Positions 1-5,593 of a DNA stretch of 6,752 nt are shown one piece after another. The notes under the pieces are model-generated. The model made no database searches, was not told where the DNA came from, and worked only from the letters and a program-made list of their open reading frames with translations. The position numbers and the translations under genes are program-made. This DNA comes from Desulfobacterales bacterium (GTDB lineage: Bacteria > Desulfobacterota > Desulfobacteria > Desulfobacterales > UBA5852), in the NCBI GenBank assembly GCA_030066455.1, contig JASJBQ010000261.1, forward strand, positions 1-6,752, written 5' to 3'. The first letter of the stretch is position 1; each line of letters opens with the position of its first letter.

Positions 1-130
1 TCAGGGAGTCAGGTCATGTGACTGGGCAAGGCGCCATGGTGGCGCGCAAGCGGAGCGTACGCTTGTACGTGAGCATTGCGCGGCCTGACGCAACACCGCC
101 CAGGCGTATGATCCGGCCGCCTGAATGCCC
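1..130. other. Left-edge sequence upstream of a terminator, no assignable gene
   Basis: This stretch presumably holds the 3' end or trailer of an unseen plus-strand gene, because it leads straight into a strong plus-strand terminator. On the plus strand one frame closes at 19-21 and another at 86-88. The third stays open through the terminator hairpin and so is unlikely to be coding there. A small inverted repeat (CGTAC, GCTT loop, GTACG, about 56-69) is visible. I recognise no protein family in any of these short peptides and assign no product. Confidence 0.3.
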
Positions 131-138
131 GAAAAAGG

Positions 139-175
139 GACGGCCCGGGGGGATGCCCCGGGCCGTCTTTTTTTT
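139..175 (+). terminator. Strong intrinsic terminator, possibly bidirectional
   Basis: A perfect 12-bp GC-rich stem (139-150 pairs with 156-167) closes a 5-base loop and is followed at once by eight Ts (168-175). This is a textbook rho-independent terminator for a plus-strand unit entering from the left. The five As at 132-136 would give a short U run on the minus strand, three bases beyond the stem. It may therefore also stop minus-strand transcripts of the ChaN-like gene that ends at 418. Confidence 0.93.
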
Positions 176-417
176 GACGATACGAGATTCGGTTGAGGAT
201 CGCTCGCGCTGTCAGTGTCGGTTCAGGTCAAGTGGGCTGACCACCCTCTGGAAACAGAGCCCAATTTTCGGTTCCGCCGTCGTTTGAGGCGCCGGAGCTC
301 GTGGTCGTCAAAAATGGTTGCCTACCGCTCATTGCTTGGATCGAGGGTTTCTTACCACAAAACGACGGGGTTGGAAAGCGCGACGGCAACTGGGAGGACC
401 GGGGCATCGATAACTTA
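176..417. other. Intergenic spacer with one GAAA-loop hairpin
   Basis: No convincing gene is present here. The only structure seen is a hairpin at about 233-263: a 5-bp stem CTCTG/CAGAG closed by a GAAA tetraloop (246-259). It can be extended by TGGG/CCCA (233-236 with 260-263) across a 9-base bulge. ATTTTCGG follows. The T run is too short to call a terminator with confidence. The region lies 3' of the minus-strand ChaN-like gene and could be its trailer. Confidence 0.4.
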
Positions 418-1347
418 TCAGCCCTCCGGCCGGCCGGTGACCTGGGGGGTCACCCAGATGTAATCCGCATAATCCCAATCGACTTCCGATCCGACGGCGG
501 CCAGGTAGACCGTTCGCAGGGACGCCTGGTTGCGGGCATGGACACGGTCCGGAACACCGAATTTGCGAATGATGTGGCCGTTGCCAATCACCACCACCAT
601 GGGCGCATCCCCCATCTTGCGGACGATCGACTGGGCCATGGTATCCTCCCAGGCACATTGGGCTTCATAGAAATAGTCAAACGTGGCGATACCGTGGTGG
701 GGATGGATGTTGAATATATTTTCCGCATATGCCCGGTGGGCCTCGTTCTCCGTATCGATGGTTTCGGCCAGCAGGGCCCGCTCGTCGGGCAGCAGGTTGT
801 CCAGACCGCCTCGGCTGATCTTCGAAGGAATCCAGCCGGGAACGTTGAGGCCCACGAGACGGATCCGGTTTTCCCGGATCGTTTCGAAGATCGGGGCGTA
901 GAGCTCGAAATCGAATCCCCATCCCGCCCGCCGGACATACCAGTGGGTCTTCTGAATGAAGGTCTCCCGGTCCAGATCCCCCGCCGACCATTGGGCCAGC
1001 ACGGGATCGTAGCGGTGGTCGAACATTTCCATGCCGACGCTGAGTTCGGCGTGACGGTCCTGCAGCGCCTGGATAATCCGGGCCTGGATGTCGTGATGGG
1101 CGGCGTTGGTGTGAACCTCGCCAACAAAAACCACCTGCACCTGAGCGAGGTCGGCAAGCATTTCATCGTAGGATACCGGTTCACGGGTCGTCGTGGACAA
1201 GATCGTATCGACCGCAAACTGCTGGTCGGAATCTTTTATCGTCAAATTGACCGGGGTCACGGCGCACCCCTCTCCGACAAGGCCGGCGATCAGCATCATC
1301 GCCAGCATTTTGAGTGTGTTAATGGATGTAAGCGTCGGCAGTCGCAT
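418..1347 (-). CDS. ChaN-like haem-binding / TIKI-superfamily exported (lipo)protein
   Basis: A 309-residue exported protein of the ChaN family (haem-binding uptake domain, related to TIKI and erythromycin-esterase folds). Residues 1-28 form a signal peptide with a hydrophobic core (about 12-24) ending at Cys28. The residues before that Cys (VGEGC) are a poor lipobox because the usual Leu at -3 is missing, so lipidation is uncertain. Family marks include GEVH at 76-79 followed by His84-His85, GMEMFD at 105-110, CAWEDTMA at 231-238 and VVIGNGHI at 252-259. The start is supported by GGGAG (1356-1360) with an 8-base gap. Some family members bind haem or have been linked to iron uptake, but the substrate here is unknown. 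No iron-uptake or TonB gene is nearby. The gene stands alone, divergent from the small membrane protein at 1468. The family is secure, the role is not. Confidence 0.88.
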   Translation of the reverse strand: MRLPTLTSINTLKMLAMMLIAGLVGEGCAVTPVNLTIKDSDQQFAVDTILSTTTREPVSYDEMLADLAQVQVVFVGEVHTNAAHHDIQARIIQALQDRHAELSVGMEMFDHRYDPVLAQWSAGDLDRETFIQKTHWYVRRAGWGFDFELYAPIFETIRENRIRLVGLNVPGWIPSKISRGGLDNLLPDERALLAETIDTENEAHRAYAENIFNIHPHHGIATFDYFYEAQCAWEDTMAQSIVRKMGDAPMVVVIGNGHIIRKFGVPDRVHARNQASLRTVYLAAVGSEVDWDYADYIWVTPQVTGRPEG

Positions 1348-1467
1348 TCAGCTATCTCCCATTCTTGCTTTTTGGATTTACCTGTGCCAGATGGGTACGT
1401 TACGATATGGATATGTCAAATCAGTAACTTGAGCCGTGCATGCCATCAAGTCAAGCAGATATTTGCC
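1348..1467. promoter_or_regulatory. Divergent intergenic region between chaN-like gene and small membrane protein gene
   Basis: This 120-base spacer must carry the promoters for both divergent genes. On the minus strand a perfect -35 hexamer TTGACA (plus-strand 1414-1419) is present, but the best-spaced -10 (TACCCA, 1392-1397, 16-base spacer) is poor. On the plus strand TTACCT (1378-1383), a 17-base spacer and TACGAT (1401-1406) make a weak candidate. The two candidates overlap, so the promoters could compete. Neither call is strong. Confidence 0.3.
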
Positions 1468-1725
1468 ATGCCGCGTGAAAAACCGCCCGTATTTCGCCGC
1501 GCCATCATTCCCTGGTATGATTCCGACCGGGCTTGCTGGATCGTGGTCGGATTCATGCTGCTGACCGCTGTGTTCAGCACCGCGGGTCTCTTTGCGGCGT
1601 TGGAAGAGCCCGAATATGAGCGTCATATCTGGTTGCCCACGCTTCTTCTGCTGTTGAGCACCGGCATCACCATCTCGACCCTCATTCGAATGTTTCGCCG
1701 TTACATCGACCGGATTTCACGCTGA
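1468..1725 (+). CDS. Small two-helix membrane protein, unknown function
   Basis: An 85-residue protein that I do not recognise. It begins with a short basic/aromatic segment (MPREKPPVFRR), then IIPWYDSDR. A first hydrophobic helix spans about 23-45, followed by an acidic linker (EEPEYER, 46-52) and a second helix at about 54-75. The tail is strongly basic (RMFRRYIDRISR). By the positive-inside rule both ends should be cytoplasmic with the acidic loop outside. Coding is supported by this organised hydrophobic pattern, by the charged ends and by the position between divergent and convergent genes. The ATG at 1468 is chosen because the reading upstream lies antisense to the ChaN-like gene. The ribosome site is weak, so a TTG start a little upstream is possible. 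No neighbour indicates its job. Confidence 0.72.
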   Translation: MPREKPPVFRRAIIPWYDSDRACWIVVGFMLLTAVFSTAGLFAALEEPEYERHIWLPTLLLLLSTGITISTLIRMFRRYIDRISR

Positions 1726-1889
1726 CGGCACCATCCGGACGTAAAAGTCCCGCACCGTCTTGGCCAAAGGCAAGCCGGGCGGGACCGGGAGGGTGGTTTG
1801 TGAATCAGGTGACGCGCGAACGCCCGCTCACAGCGCCCCATGCCTATTGCGGGCGGCTGAGATCCTGCCGCCCGGATGTTTTTGGAAAC
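1726..1889. other. Convergent intergenic region with inverted repeats
   Basis: The region separates the 3' ends of the small membrane protein gene and the thioredoxin-like gene. GTCCCGC (1747-1753) pairs with GCGGGAC (1779-1785) around a 25-base loop containing the palindrome TTGGCCAA. It has no T run and is not called as a terminator. The stronger hairpin at 1850-1874 is listed separately. No gene is seen. Confidence 0.4.
1850..1883 (+). terminator. Probable terminator hairpin between convergent genes
   Basis: A perfect 8-bp GC-rich stem, CGGGCGGC (1850-1857) with GCCGCCCG (1867-1874), closes a 9-base loop. A run of five Ts (1879-1883) follows after four bases on the plus strand. Its place between two converging 3' ends supports a terminator role for the plus-strand gene ending at 1725. 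On the minus strand there is no T run, so for the thioredoxin transcript it may act only as a 3' stabilising structure. Confidence 0.6.
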
Positions 1890-2336
1890 CTATTTTTTGG
1901 AAACCAGGGTGTCGTTCACGTAGCGCAGCACGGTGACGAACTGATCGGGTTCATAGTAGCCGAGAAAATTGCGGATCTTGCTGCCGCTGGATGAAAGGAA
2001 CCAGTTGTCCGGCACCGGTCGAATATTGTATTTGGCCGCCACCTTATGCTGTTTGGTGGTGTTGACCTTTATCGCCACGAATTCCGTGTTCAGCATCTTG
2101 ACCACGGCCGGGTTGCGGAAAGTGGTGGACTGCATCTCTTTGCAGTATTCGCACCAGTCCGTGTAGAAATGCAGATAGACCTGTTTGTTCTGCTTTTTGG
2201 CCAGGGTCATGCCTGCTTTGTAGTCATGCCATTTGATCCGGCTGGTCGACTTCGTTTTGGCGCCTGCCAGGGCCGTTCCGGCGCTCAAGCAGACCGCTAC
2301 GACCAGAATTGGAATCCAGAGTTTGAGTTTACCCAT
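1890..2336 (-). CDS. Exported thioredoxin-fold protein (WCEYC), periplasmic thiol reductase
   Basis: A 148-residue thioredoxin-like protein. Residues 1-24 are a cleavable signal peptide (basic MGKLK, hydrophobic core, TALA then G), with no lipobox Cys, so a soluble periplasmic product is expected. The active site WCEYC is at 61-65, after the usual hydrophobic strand VYLHFYTD. The cis-proline is Pro109 in RPVPDNWF. The length suits a single-domain member of the thioredoxin_7/DsbD-gamma-like group. It follows ccdA by 47 bases in the same operon, which suggests it receives electrons from that membrane protein and reduces periplasmic disulfides. The client proteins are unknown. ATG at 2336 is preferred over GTG at 2345 because GAGG lies at 2345-2348, eight bases ahead, and overlaps the GTG. 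The stop codon sits in a short tandem duplication. Confidence 0.9.
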   Translation of the reverse strand: MGKLKLWIPILVVAVCLSAGTALAGAKTKSTSRIKWHDYKAGMTLAKKQNKQVYLHFYTDWCEYCKEMQSTTFRNPAVVKMLNTEFVAIKVNTTKQHKVAAKYNIRPVPDNWFLSSSGSKIRNFLGYYEPDQFVTVLRYVNDTLVSKK

Positions 2337-2344
2337 TTCACACA

Positions 2345-2348
2345 CCTC
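2345..2348 (-). promoter_or_regulatory. Ribosome binding site that fixes the thioredoxin-like start
   Basis: On the minus strand the sequence reads GAGG, then eight bases, then ATG (2336). This spacing is close to ideal. The in-frame GTG nine bases upstream overlaps the Shine-Dalgarno itself and cannot use it, so the shorter protein is the better model. Confidence 0.7.
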
Positions 2349-2383
2349 ATTTTCATTTGGTTACCGCCGGCAGGCCGCCCGCT

Positions 2384-3103
2384 TCAGGCACCCGCCGGCA
2401 CGACCAGTGCCCACAGCATCCCGAAGCGATCAAAAATCAGGGCCACGCCCAGGCTGATCAGCAGCACGCCCGTCGCCACGTTGACAAATCGCAAAGCCCG
2501 TTTGGCTTTCTGCAAAATCGCGAGCATTTGATTGATAAAAAAGGACATCAGCAGGAAGGGCACGAACAGGCCGAGTGAATACACACTCAGCAGCCGGACC
2601 CCTTCCATGACCGTCTCTTCGACGGCCGCCAGAAAAAGGATGGCGCTCAAGATTGGACCGATACAGGGGCTCCAACCGGCGGCAAAAGCCATGCCCACGA
2701 GCATGGTACCGGCAAGATGGGCCGGTTTTTGGCGGAGATGGAGCCGTTTTTCCATTTCGAGGAACCGGATGCGCAGGAGACCGAGGAGGTGAATGCCCAG
2801 AATGATGATAATCAGTCCGCCCGCAATGCGGATGATGGCGTTGTAGCGCAGGATCAACCCGCCCAGCATCGATGCGGAGGCCCCCAGAAGGATATTGACC
2901 AGCGTAAAACCCAGCCCGAAGGCAATGGTTGATTCGACCACTTTGCGCCGCAAACCGCTGGGTTGCTCCCCGGTGAGTTCGTCGTAGGAGTATCCGGAAA
3001 TAAATGAAAAATAGGCCGGCACCAGCGGCAGAATGCAAGGCGAGAGAAAGGACGTCAGCCCGGCGGCAAAAGCCGCCGGATATGTAATGCTTTGGTCTAA
3101 CAT
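2384..3103 (-). CDS. ccdA: CcdA/DsbD-type membrane thiol-disulfide electron carrier
   Basis: A 239-residue polytopic inner-membrane protein of the CcdA family (DsbD transmembrane domain). About six hydrophobic helices can be seen: roughly 8-38, 58-82, 88-110, 132-160, 170-193 and 206-226. The redox cysteines sit in the two pseudo-repeat motifs, SPCILP (Cys23) and WSPCIGP (Cys147). These accept electrons from cytoplasmic thioredoxin and pass them to periplasmic partners, classically for cytochrome c maturation or thiol repair. The length matches stand-alone CcdA. It is the first gene of a minus-strand pair with the exported thioredoxin-like gene 47 bases downstream. ATG at 3103 fits the family N-terminus (an in-frame stop lies at 3134-3136). 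It has no good Shine-Dalgarno, and a hairpin stands 17 bases upstream. Whether it serves cytochrome c biogenesis specifically cannot be told from this window. Confidence 0.93.
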   Translation of the reverse strand: MLDQSITYPAAFAAGLTSFLSPCILPLVPAYFSFISGYSYDELTGEQPSGLRRKVVESTIAFGLGFTLVNILLGASASMLGGLILRYNAIIRIAGGLIIIILGIHLLGLLRIRFLEMEKRLHLRQKPAHLAGTMLVGMAFAAGWSPCIGPILSAILFLAAVEETVMEGVRLLSVYSLGLFVPFLLMSFFINQMLAILQKAKRALRFVNVATGVLLISLGVALIFDRFGMLWALVVPAGA

Positions 3104-3120
3104 GGAAATCAGGACGATAC

Positions 3121-3144
3121 GCCCGGCGAGATGCTACGCCGGGC
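3121..3144 (-). promoter_or_regulatory. Hairpin in the ccdA leader
   Basis: A perfect 8-bp GC-rich inverted repeat, GCCCGGCG (3121-3128) with CGCCGGGC (3137-3144), closes an 8-base loop. If the operon starts at the candidate promoter at 3245-3273, this hairpin lies in the untranslated leader and ends 17 bases before the ccdA start. There is no T run on either strand, so it is not a standard terminator. A role in translation control or RNA stability is inferred. Confidence 0.5.
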
Positions 3145-3244
3145 GGGCACACGCCTCCCCATCGGCATTGCTTGAATCAAACGCGATCATCGCTTTCATC
3201 GTCTATATTTGAGCAAGATACATGCCTTGTTGGCGGATGATGAA

Positions 3245-3273
3245 TTTATCGTTTAATTTCAATTCATAGCCAA
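3245..3273 (-). promoter_or_regulatory. Candidate promoter for the ccdA-thioredoxin operon
   Basis: On the minus strand TTGGCT (3268-3273) and GATAAA (3245-3250) are separated by exactly 17 bases and lie in AT-rich DNA. Each hexamer matches the housekeeping consensus at four of six positions. The implied leader is about 130 bases long. Confidence 0.4.
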
Positions 3274-3300
3274 GAATGCCGACTCGGGTCGCCCCGGGCT

Positions 3301-3319
3301 GGTGACAAAAAGTGTCACC
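3301..3319. promoter_or_regulatory. Perfect 7-bp dyad, possible regulator binding site
   Basis: GGTGACA (3301-3307) and TGTCACC (3313-3319) form a perfect inverted repeat around AAAAG. With GCCC (3291-3294) and GGGC (3320-3323) the pairing could extend to 11 bp across a 6-base bulge. No T run follows, so a protein-binding operator is at least as likely as an RNA hairpin. Its centre is about 70 bases upstream of the start point implied by the candidate ccdA promoter, a typical activator position. The regulator is unknown. Confidence 0.4.
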
Positions 3320-3449
3320 GGGCATGACAAACCGCGTCATTCTTCTGGCGGTTTTGCCCCCCAAATGAATCCTGCTTTTCGTCCGCTCCCCGGGTTCACG
3401 GCGCGATCCTTCTCGCGTCCGATGCGTCTCCGCCGGACACGGAAAAGCC

Positions 3450-3477
3450 TTGACTTATGGAAGATTATCGTCAAAAT
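3450..3477 (+). promoter_or_regulatory. Candidate promoter for the yggT-divIVA-pilT genes
   Basis: TTGACT (3450-3455, five of six consensus matches) is followed after 16 bases by CAAAAT (3472-3477, four of six). A second AT-rich -10-like element, TATAAA (3488-3493), lacks a good partner. The implied leader is about 45-50 bases long. Confidence 0.4.
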
Positions 3478-3530
3478 GAAAACGAGTTATAAATCCAACC
3501 ATTTATTATTGTTAGAAAGATTGAAACGGA

Positions 3531-3836
3531 ATGGCACCTGTGGGATATTTCCTGGTCGCTCTGGCCAAAGTCATTGACACCGTATTGTTCATCTACATGT
3601 GGATCATCATTATCCGGGCCGTGTTGTCATGGGTCAGCCCGGACCCCTACAACCCCATCGTCAGGTTCATCCACAATGTCACCGAACCGGTGCTCTACCA
3701 GCTCCGGCGGCGCCTGCCCTTGTCATTCGGCGGCATCGACCTTTCGCCCGTAATTGTCCTTTTGATCATCATGTTCCTGCAAAGCTTCGTGGTACGCTCC
3801 TTGCTTCATTTCGCGCAGGGCTTCATTCACCCATAA
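3531..3836 (+). CDS. YggT family membrane protein (single repeat)
   Basis: A 101-residue integral membrane protein of the YggT family. Two hydrophobic helices flank a conserved amphipathic segment: helix one at about 8-34, then RAVLSWVSPDPYNP (29-42), then VTEPVLYQLRRRLP (50-63) with GGIDLSPV (67-74) leading into helix two (about 73-95). The family signature is clear: Arg-x4-Trp, the NP pair, the EP pair, and Asp-x-SP before the last helix. It is a one-repeat form of about 100 residues, while E. coli YggT has two repeats. YggT proteins have been tied to envelope, division or osmotic functions, but no biochemical activity is settled. The gene is followed 21 bases later by a DivIVA-domain gene, a common pairing, so co-transcription is likely. 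The ribosome site before ATG 3531 is weak. Confidence 0.92.
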   Translation: MAPVGYFLVALAKVIDTVLFIYMWIIIIRAVLSWVSPDPYNPIVRFIHNVTEPVLYQLRRRLPLSFGGIDLSPVIVLLIIMFLQSFVVRSLLHFAQGFIHP

Positions 3837-3857
3837 CGACGGCGGAGGGAGGTATCC

Positions 3858-4355
3858 ATGAAAATTACCCCTCTGGATATCCAGCAACAACGATTCACCG
3901 TACGCTTCCGGGGCTTTGATCTGCGTGAAGTCGATCTTTTTCTGGAACAGATGGCCCATACGTTCGAACAGATGCAGCGCGAAAACGAATCCCTGGGGGA
4001 GGAAATCCGGCGTCTGCAGTTTGAAAGCCAGGGCCTCAAAAAGCGGGAAGAGACTTTCAAGCGGGCAATGGTGCAAAGCCAGAAGGTGCTGGAGCACATG
4101 AAGGCCAACGCCGAGAAGCAAGCGGAGCTGATCGTTGCCGAAGCCGAAATCAAGGCGGAGAAGATTGTCAGCCGCTCTCAGGCCAGGCTGGATCGGCTTC
4201 AGCAAGATATCGCCGAGCTCAAACGCCAGCGGGTCCAAATTGAGGTCGAAATCGCCGCCGTCATCGACAATCATGCCAAACTTCTGGACATCAGCCGTGA
4301 AAGCATGAAGCAGGACGATGACGCGGATGAGAAGATTTCGGTGCTTAAAACTTGA
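3858..4355 (+). CDS. DivIVA-domain coiled-coil protein
   Basis: A 165-residue cytoplasmic protein with an N-terminal DivIVA domain and a long coiled coil. The N-terminal signature ITPLDIQQQRF (3-13) then RGFDLREVDLFLE (18-30) matches the membrane-curvature-sensing head of the family (TP-DI-x-F ... G-aromatic-D-x2-EVD-x-FL). Residues of about 31-150 are almost pure heptad-like helix rich in E, K, Q and R. The tail ends in an acidic patch (DDDADE, 153-158) and a short hydrophobic end. DivIVA proteins oligomerise at poles or septa and recruit partners. In Gram-negative bacteria the role is less well known. A strong GGAGG-type site precedes ATG 3858. It lies just after yggT and before two pilus retraction ATPases, so a positioning role for the pilus machinery is conceivable but unproven. 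Confidence 0.9.
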   Translation: MKITPLDIQQQRFTVRFRGFDLREVDLFLEQMAHTFEQMQRENESLGEEIRRLQFESQGLKKREETFKRAMVQSQKVLEHMKANAEKQAELIVAEAEIKAEKIVSRSQARLDRLQQDIAELKRQRVQIEVEIAAVIDNHAKLLDISRESMKQDDDADEKISVLKT

Positions 4356-4462
4356 TATCCGGGGAACAGCACTCACCGCTGCGGCCGGCATCCGCGCAAC
4401 GCCCTCGGCCGCGGGTTTCAATGCCTGCAGGCGCGCGATGCTGATCGAATCGGGAGAATTTT
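4356..4462 (+). other. Spacer between divIVA and pilT with an inverted repeat
   Basis: This 107-base gap contains GCGGCCG (4381-4387) and CGGCCGC (4406-4412), a 7-bp GC-rich inverted repeat with an 18-base loop. Only GGGTTTC follows, so it is at best a weak attenuator or terminator. No promoter stands out. GGGAG (4452-4456) gives a reasonable ribosome site for pilT. Whether pilT is read from the yggT promoter or its own cannot be decided. Confidence 0.4.
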
Positions 4463-5545
4463 ATGGCTAAAATCGATGCCTTCTTCAAACTCATGAACGA
4501 GCAGGGCGCTTCCGACCTGCACCTGACCACGGGCCAGCAGCCCGCCTTGCGCATTCGCGGCGAGATCGAACGCATCAAATACAAGGTCCTCGACAGCGAC
4601 GAACTCCGCGGCATGCTTTACGAGATCGCGCCCGAGGACAAGATCAAGATTTTTGAAGAGACCGGCGATATCGATTTCGGTTACGAAATCCCCGGCCTGG
4701 CACGCTACCGCTCCAATTTTTTCATGCAGAAAAACGGGGTCGCCGCCGTTTTCAGGGAAATCCCCGACACCATCATGACCATCGAACAACTGGGGCTGCC
4801 CCAGGTCATCGGCAAGCTTTCAAGTCTACCCCGCGGGCTGGTGCTCGTCACGGGCCCCACGGGCAGTGGCAAGTCCACCACCCTGGCCGCCATCGTGCAC
4901 GAATGCAACCGCACCCGCAAGGATCATATCATCACCATCGAGGACCCGATCGAATTCGTTCACCAGAGCCAGATGTGCATCGTCAACCACCGCGAGGTGG
5001 GTCTGCACACCAAGACCTTCTCCTCGGCCCTGCGGGGCGCGCTGCGCGAGGACCCGGACATTATTCTGGTGGGGGAGATGCGGGATCTCGAAACCATCTC
5101 GCTGGCGGTGGAAGCCGCCGCCACGGGTCATCTGGTCTTCTCCACCCTGCACACCTCCAGCGCGCCCAAGACCGTTGACCGGGTCATCGAAGTCTTTCCC
5201 CACGAACAACAGGAGCAGATGCGCTCCACCCTTTCCGATGGCCTGCGGGCCGTCGTGGCCCAGGTGCTGTTCAAACGCGTCGACGTCAAGGGTCGCGTGG
5301 CGGCGCTCGAAATCCTGATCGGGACGGCGGCCGTGCGCAACCTCATCCGCGAGGCCAAAACCCACCAGTTGCCTTCCATGATCCAGACCGGGAAGAAATA
5401 CGGCATGGTGCTGCTGGACGATTCCATCATGGACTTGCTCAACAAGGGCATGATCAGCCCCGACGACGCCTACATGAAAGCCAACGACAAAGGCCGCTTC
5501 CGCCCGCTGCTTCAAAACCCGCCCACGGATTTCACCGAGGCCTGA
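4463..5545 (+). CDS. pilT: PilT type IV pilus retraction ATPase
   Basis: A 360-residue, complete PilT-type secretion ATPase, close to the usual 340-370 length. The N-terminal domain opens with the family pattern GASDLHLTTGQQPALRIRG (15-33). The RecA-like core has Walker A GPTGSGKST (131-139), Asp box TIEDPIEF (158-165), Walker B with the catalytic Glu in DIILVGEMRD (199-208) and His box GHLVFSTLHT (222-231). The PilT-specific AIRNLIRE-type motif appears as VRNLIREAK (291-299), followed by SMIQTGKKYGM (305-315), which argues for a retraction motor rather than a PilB extension ATPase. It acts as a cytoplasmic hexamer at the base of the type IV pilus, using ATP to depolymerise pilin. A good ribosome site precedes ATG 4463. 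A second, related motor gene starts 48 bases downstream. No pilin or PilB/PilC gene is in the window. Confidence 0.95.
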   Translation: MAKIDAFFKLMNEQGASDLHLTTGQQPALRIRGEIERIKYKVLDSDELRGMLYEIAPEDKIKIFEETGDIDFGYEIPGLARYRSNFFMQKNGVAAVFREIPDTIMTIEQLGLPQVIGKLSSLPRGLVLVTGPTGSGKSTTLAAIVHECNRTRKDHIITIEDPIEFVHQSQMCIVNHREVGLHTKTFSSALRGALREDPDIILVGEMRDLETISLAVEAAATGHLVFSTLHTSSAPKTVDRVIEVFPHEQQEQMRSTLSDGLRAVVAQVLFKRVDVKGRVAALEILIGTAAVRNLIREAKTHQLPSMIQTGKKYGMVLLDDSIMDLLNKGMISPDDAYMKANDKGRFRPLLQNPPTDFTEA

Positions 5546-5593
5546 TCCGGCTGCCAGGCGTGTTTCGGCCTTGGCACCATGAAGGGTTGACCG

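Larger units (their letters stand above)
3104..3530. other. Divergent intergenic region between ccdA and yggT, no gene assigned
   Basis: About 430 bases separate the divergent starts. No coding region is convincing: the plus-strand frame opening at 3302 gives a composition-biased peptide with no family features. The region holds a ccdA leader hairpin, a purine-rich GGGGAGG on the minus strand (3154-3160), a candidate ccdA promoter (3245-3273), a perfect dyad (3301-3319) and a candidate yggT promoter (3450-3477). Stretches at 3240-3265 and 3455-3525 are distinctly AT-rich against the GC-rich genes, as expected of promoter DNA. Confidence 0.6.

Noticed and set aside
301..1467. Long plus-strand open frame covering the ChaN-like gene and running into the small membrane protein
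   Set aside because: The part before 1468 is exactly antisense to a well-supported ChaN-family protein and shows no family features. Only the last 85 codons look like a real protein.
2430..3152. Minus-strand frame starting at GTG 3152 just after GGGGAGG
   Set aside because: The Shine-Dalgarno is only one base from the GTG. The frame overlaps ccdA out of register, and its Pro/Arg/Gly-rich translation has no family features.
3301..3319. CRP/FNR-type operator
   Set aside because: The half-sites read GTGA and TCAC but are nine bases apart instead of six, and the FNR core TTGAT/ATCAA is absent. Only a generic dyad is claimed.
3302..3577. Plus-strand open frame in the ccdA-yggT spacer
   Set aside because: It has no ribosome site or domain features, overlaps promoter-like AT-rich DNA and runs into yggT in another frame.
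3723..4421. Minus-strand open frame opposite divIVA
   Set aside because: Leu/His/Phe-rich translation that mirrors the Glu/Lys/Gln-rich coiled coil. The plus-strand gene has both a family signature and a strong ribosome site.
5552..5576. Hairpin TGCCAGGC/GCCTTGGCA between the two motor genes as a terminator
   Set aside because: It has a bulged stem and no T run, and the 48-base gap suits continued transcription into the second motor gene.
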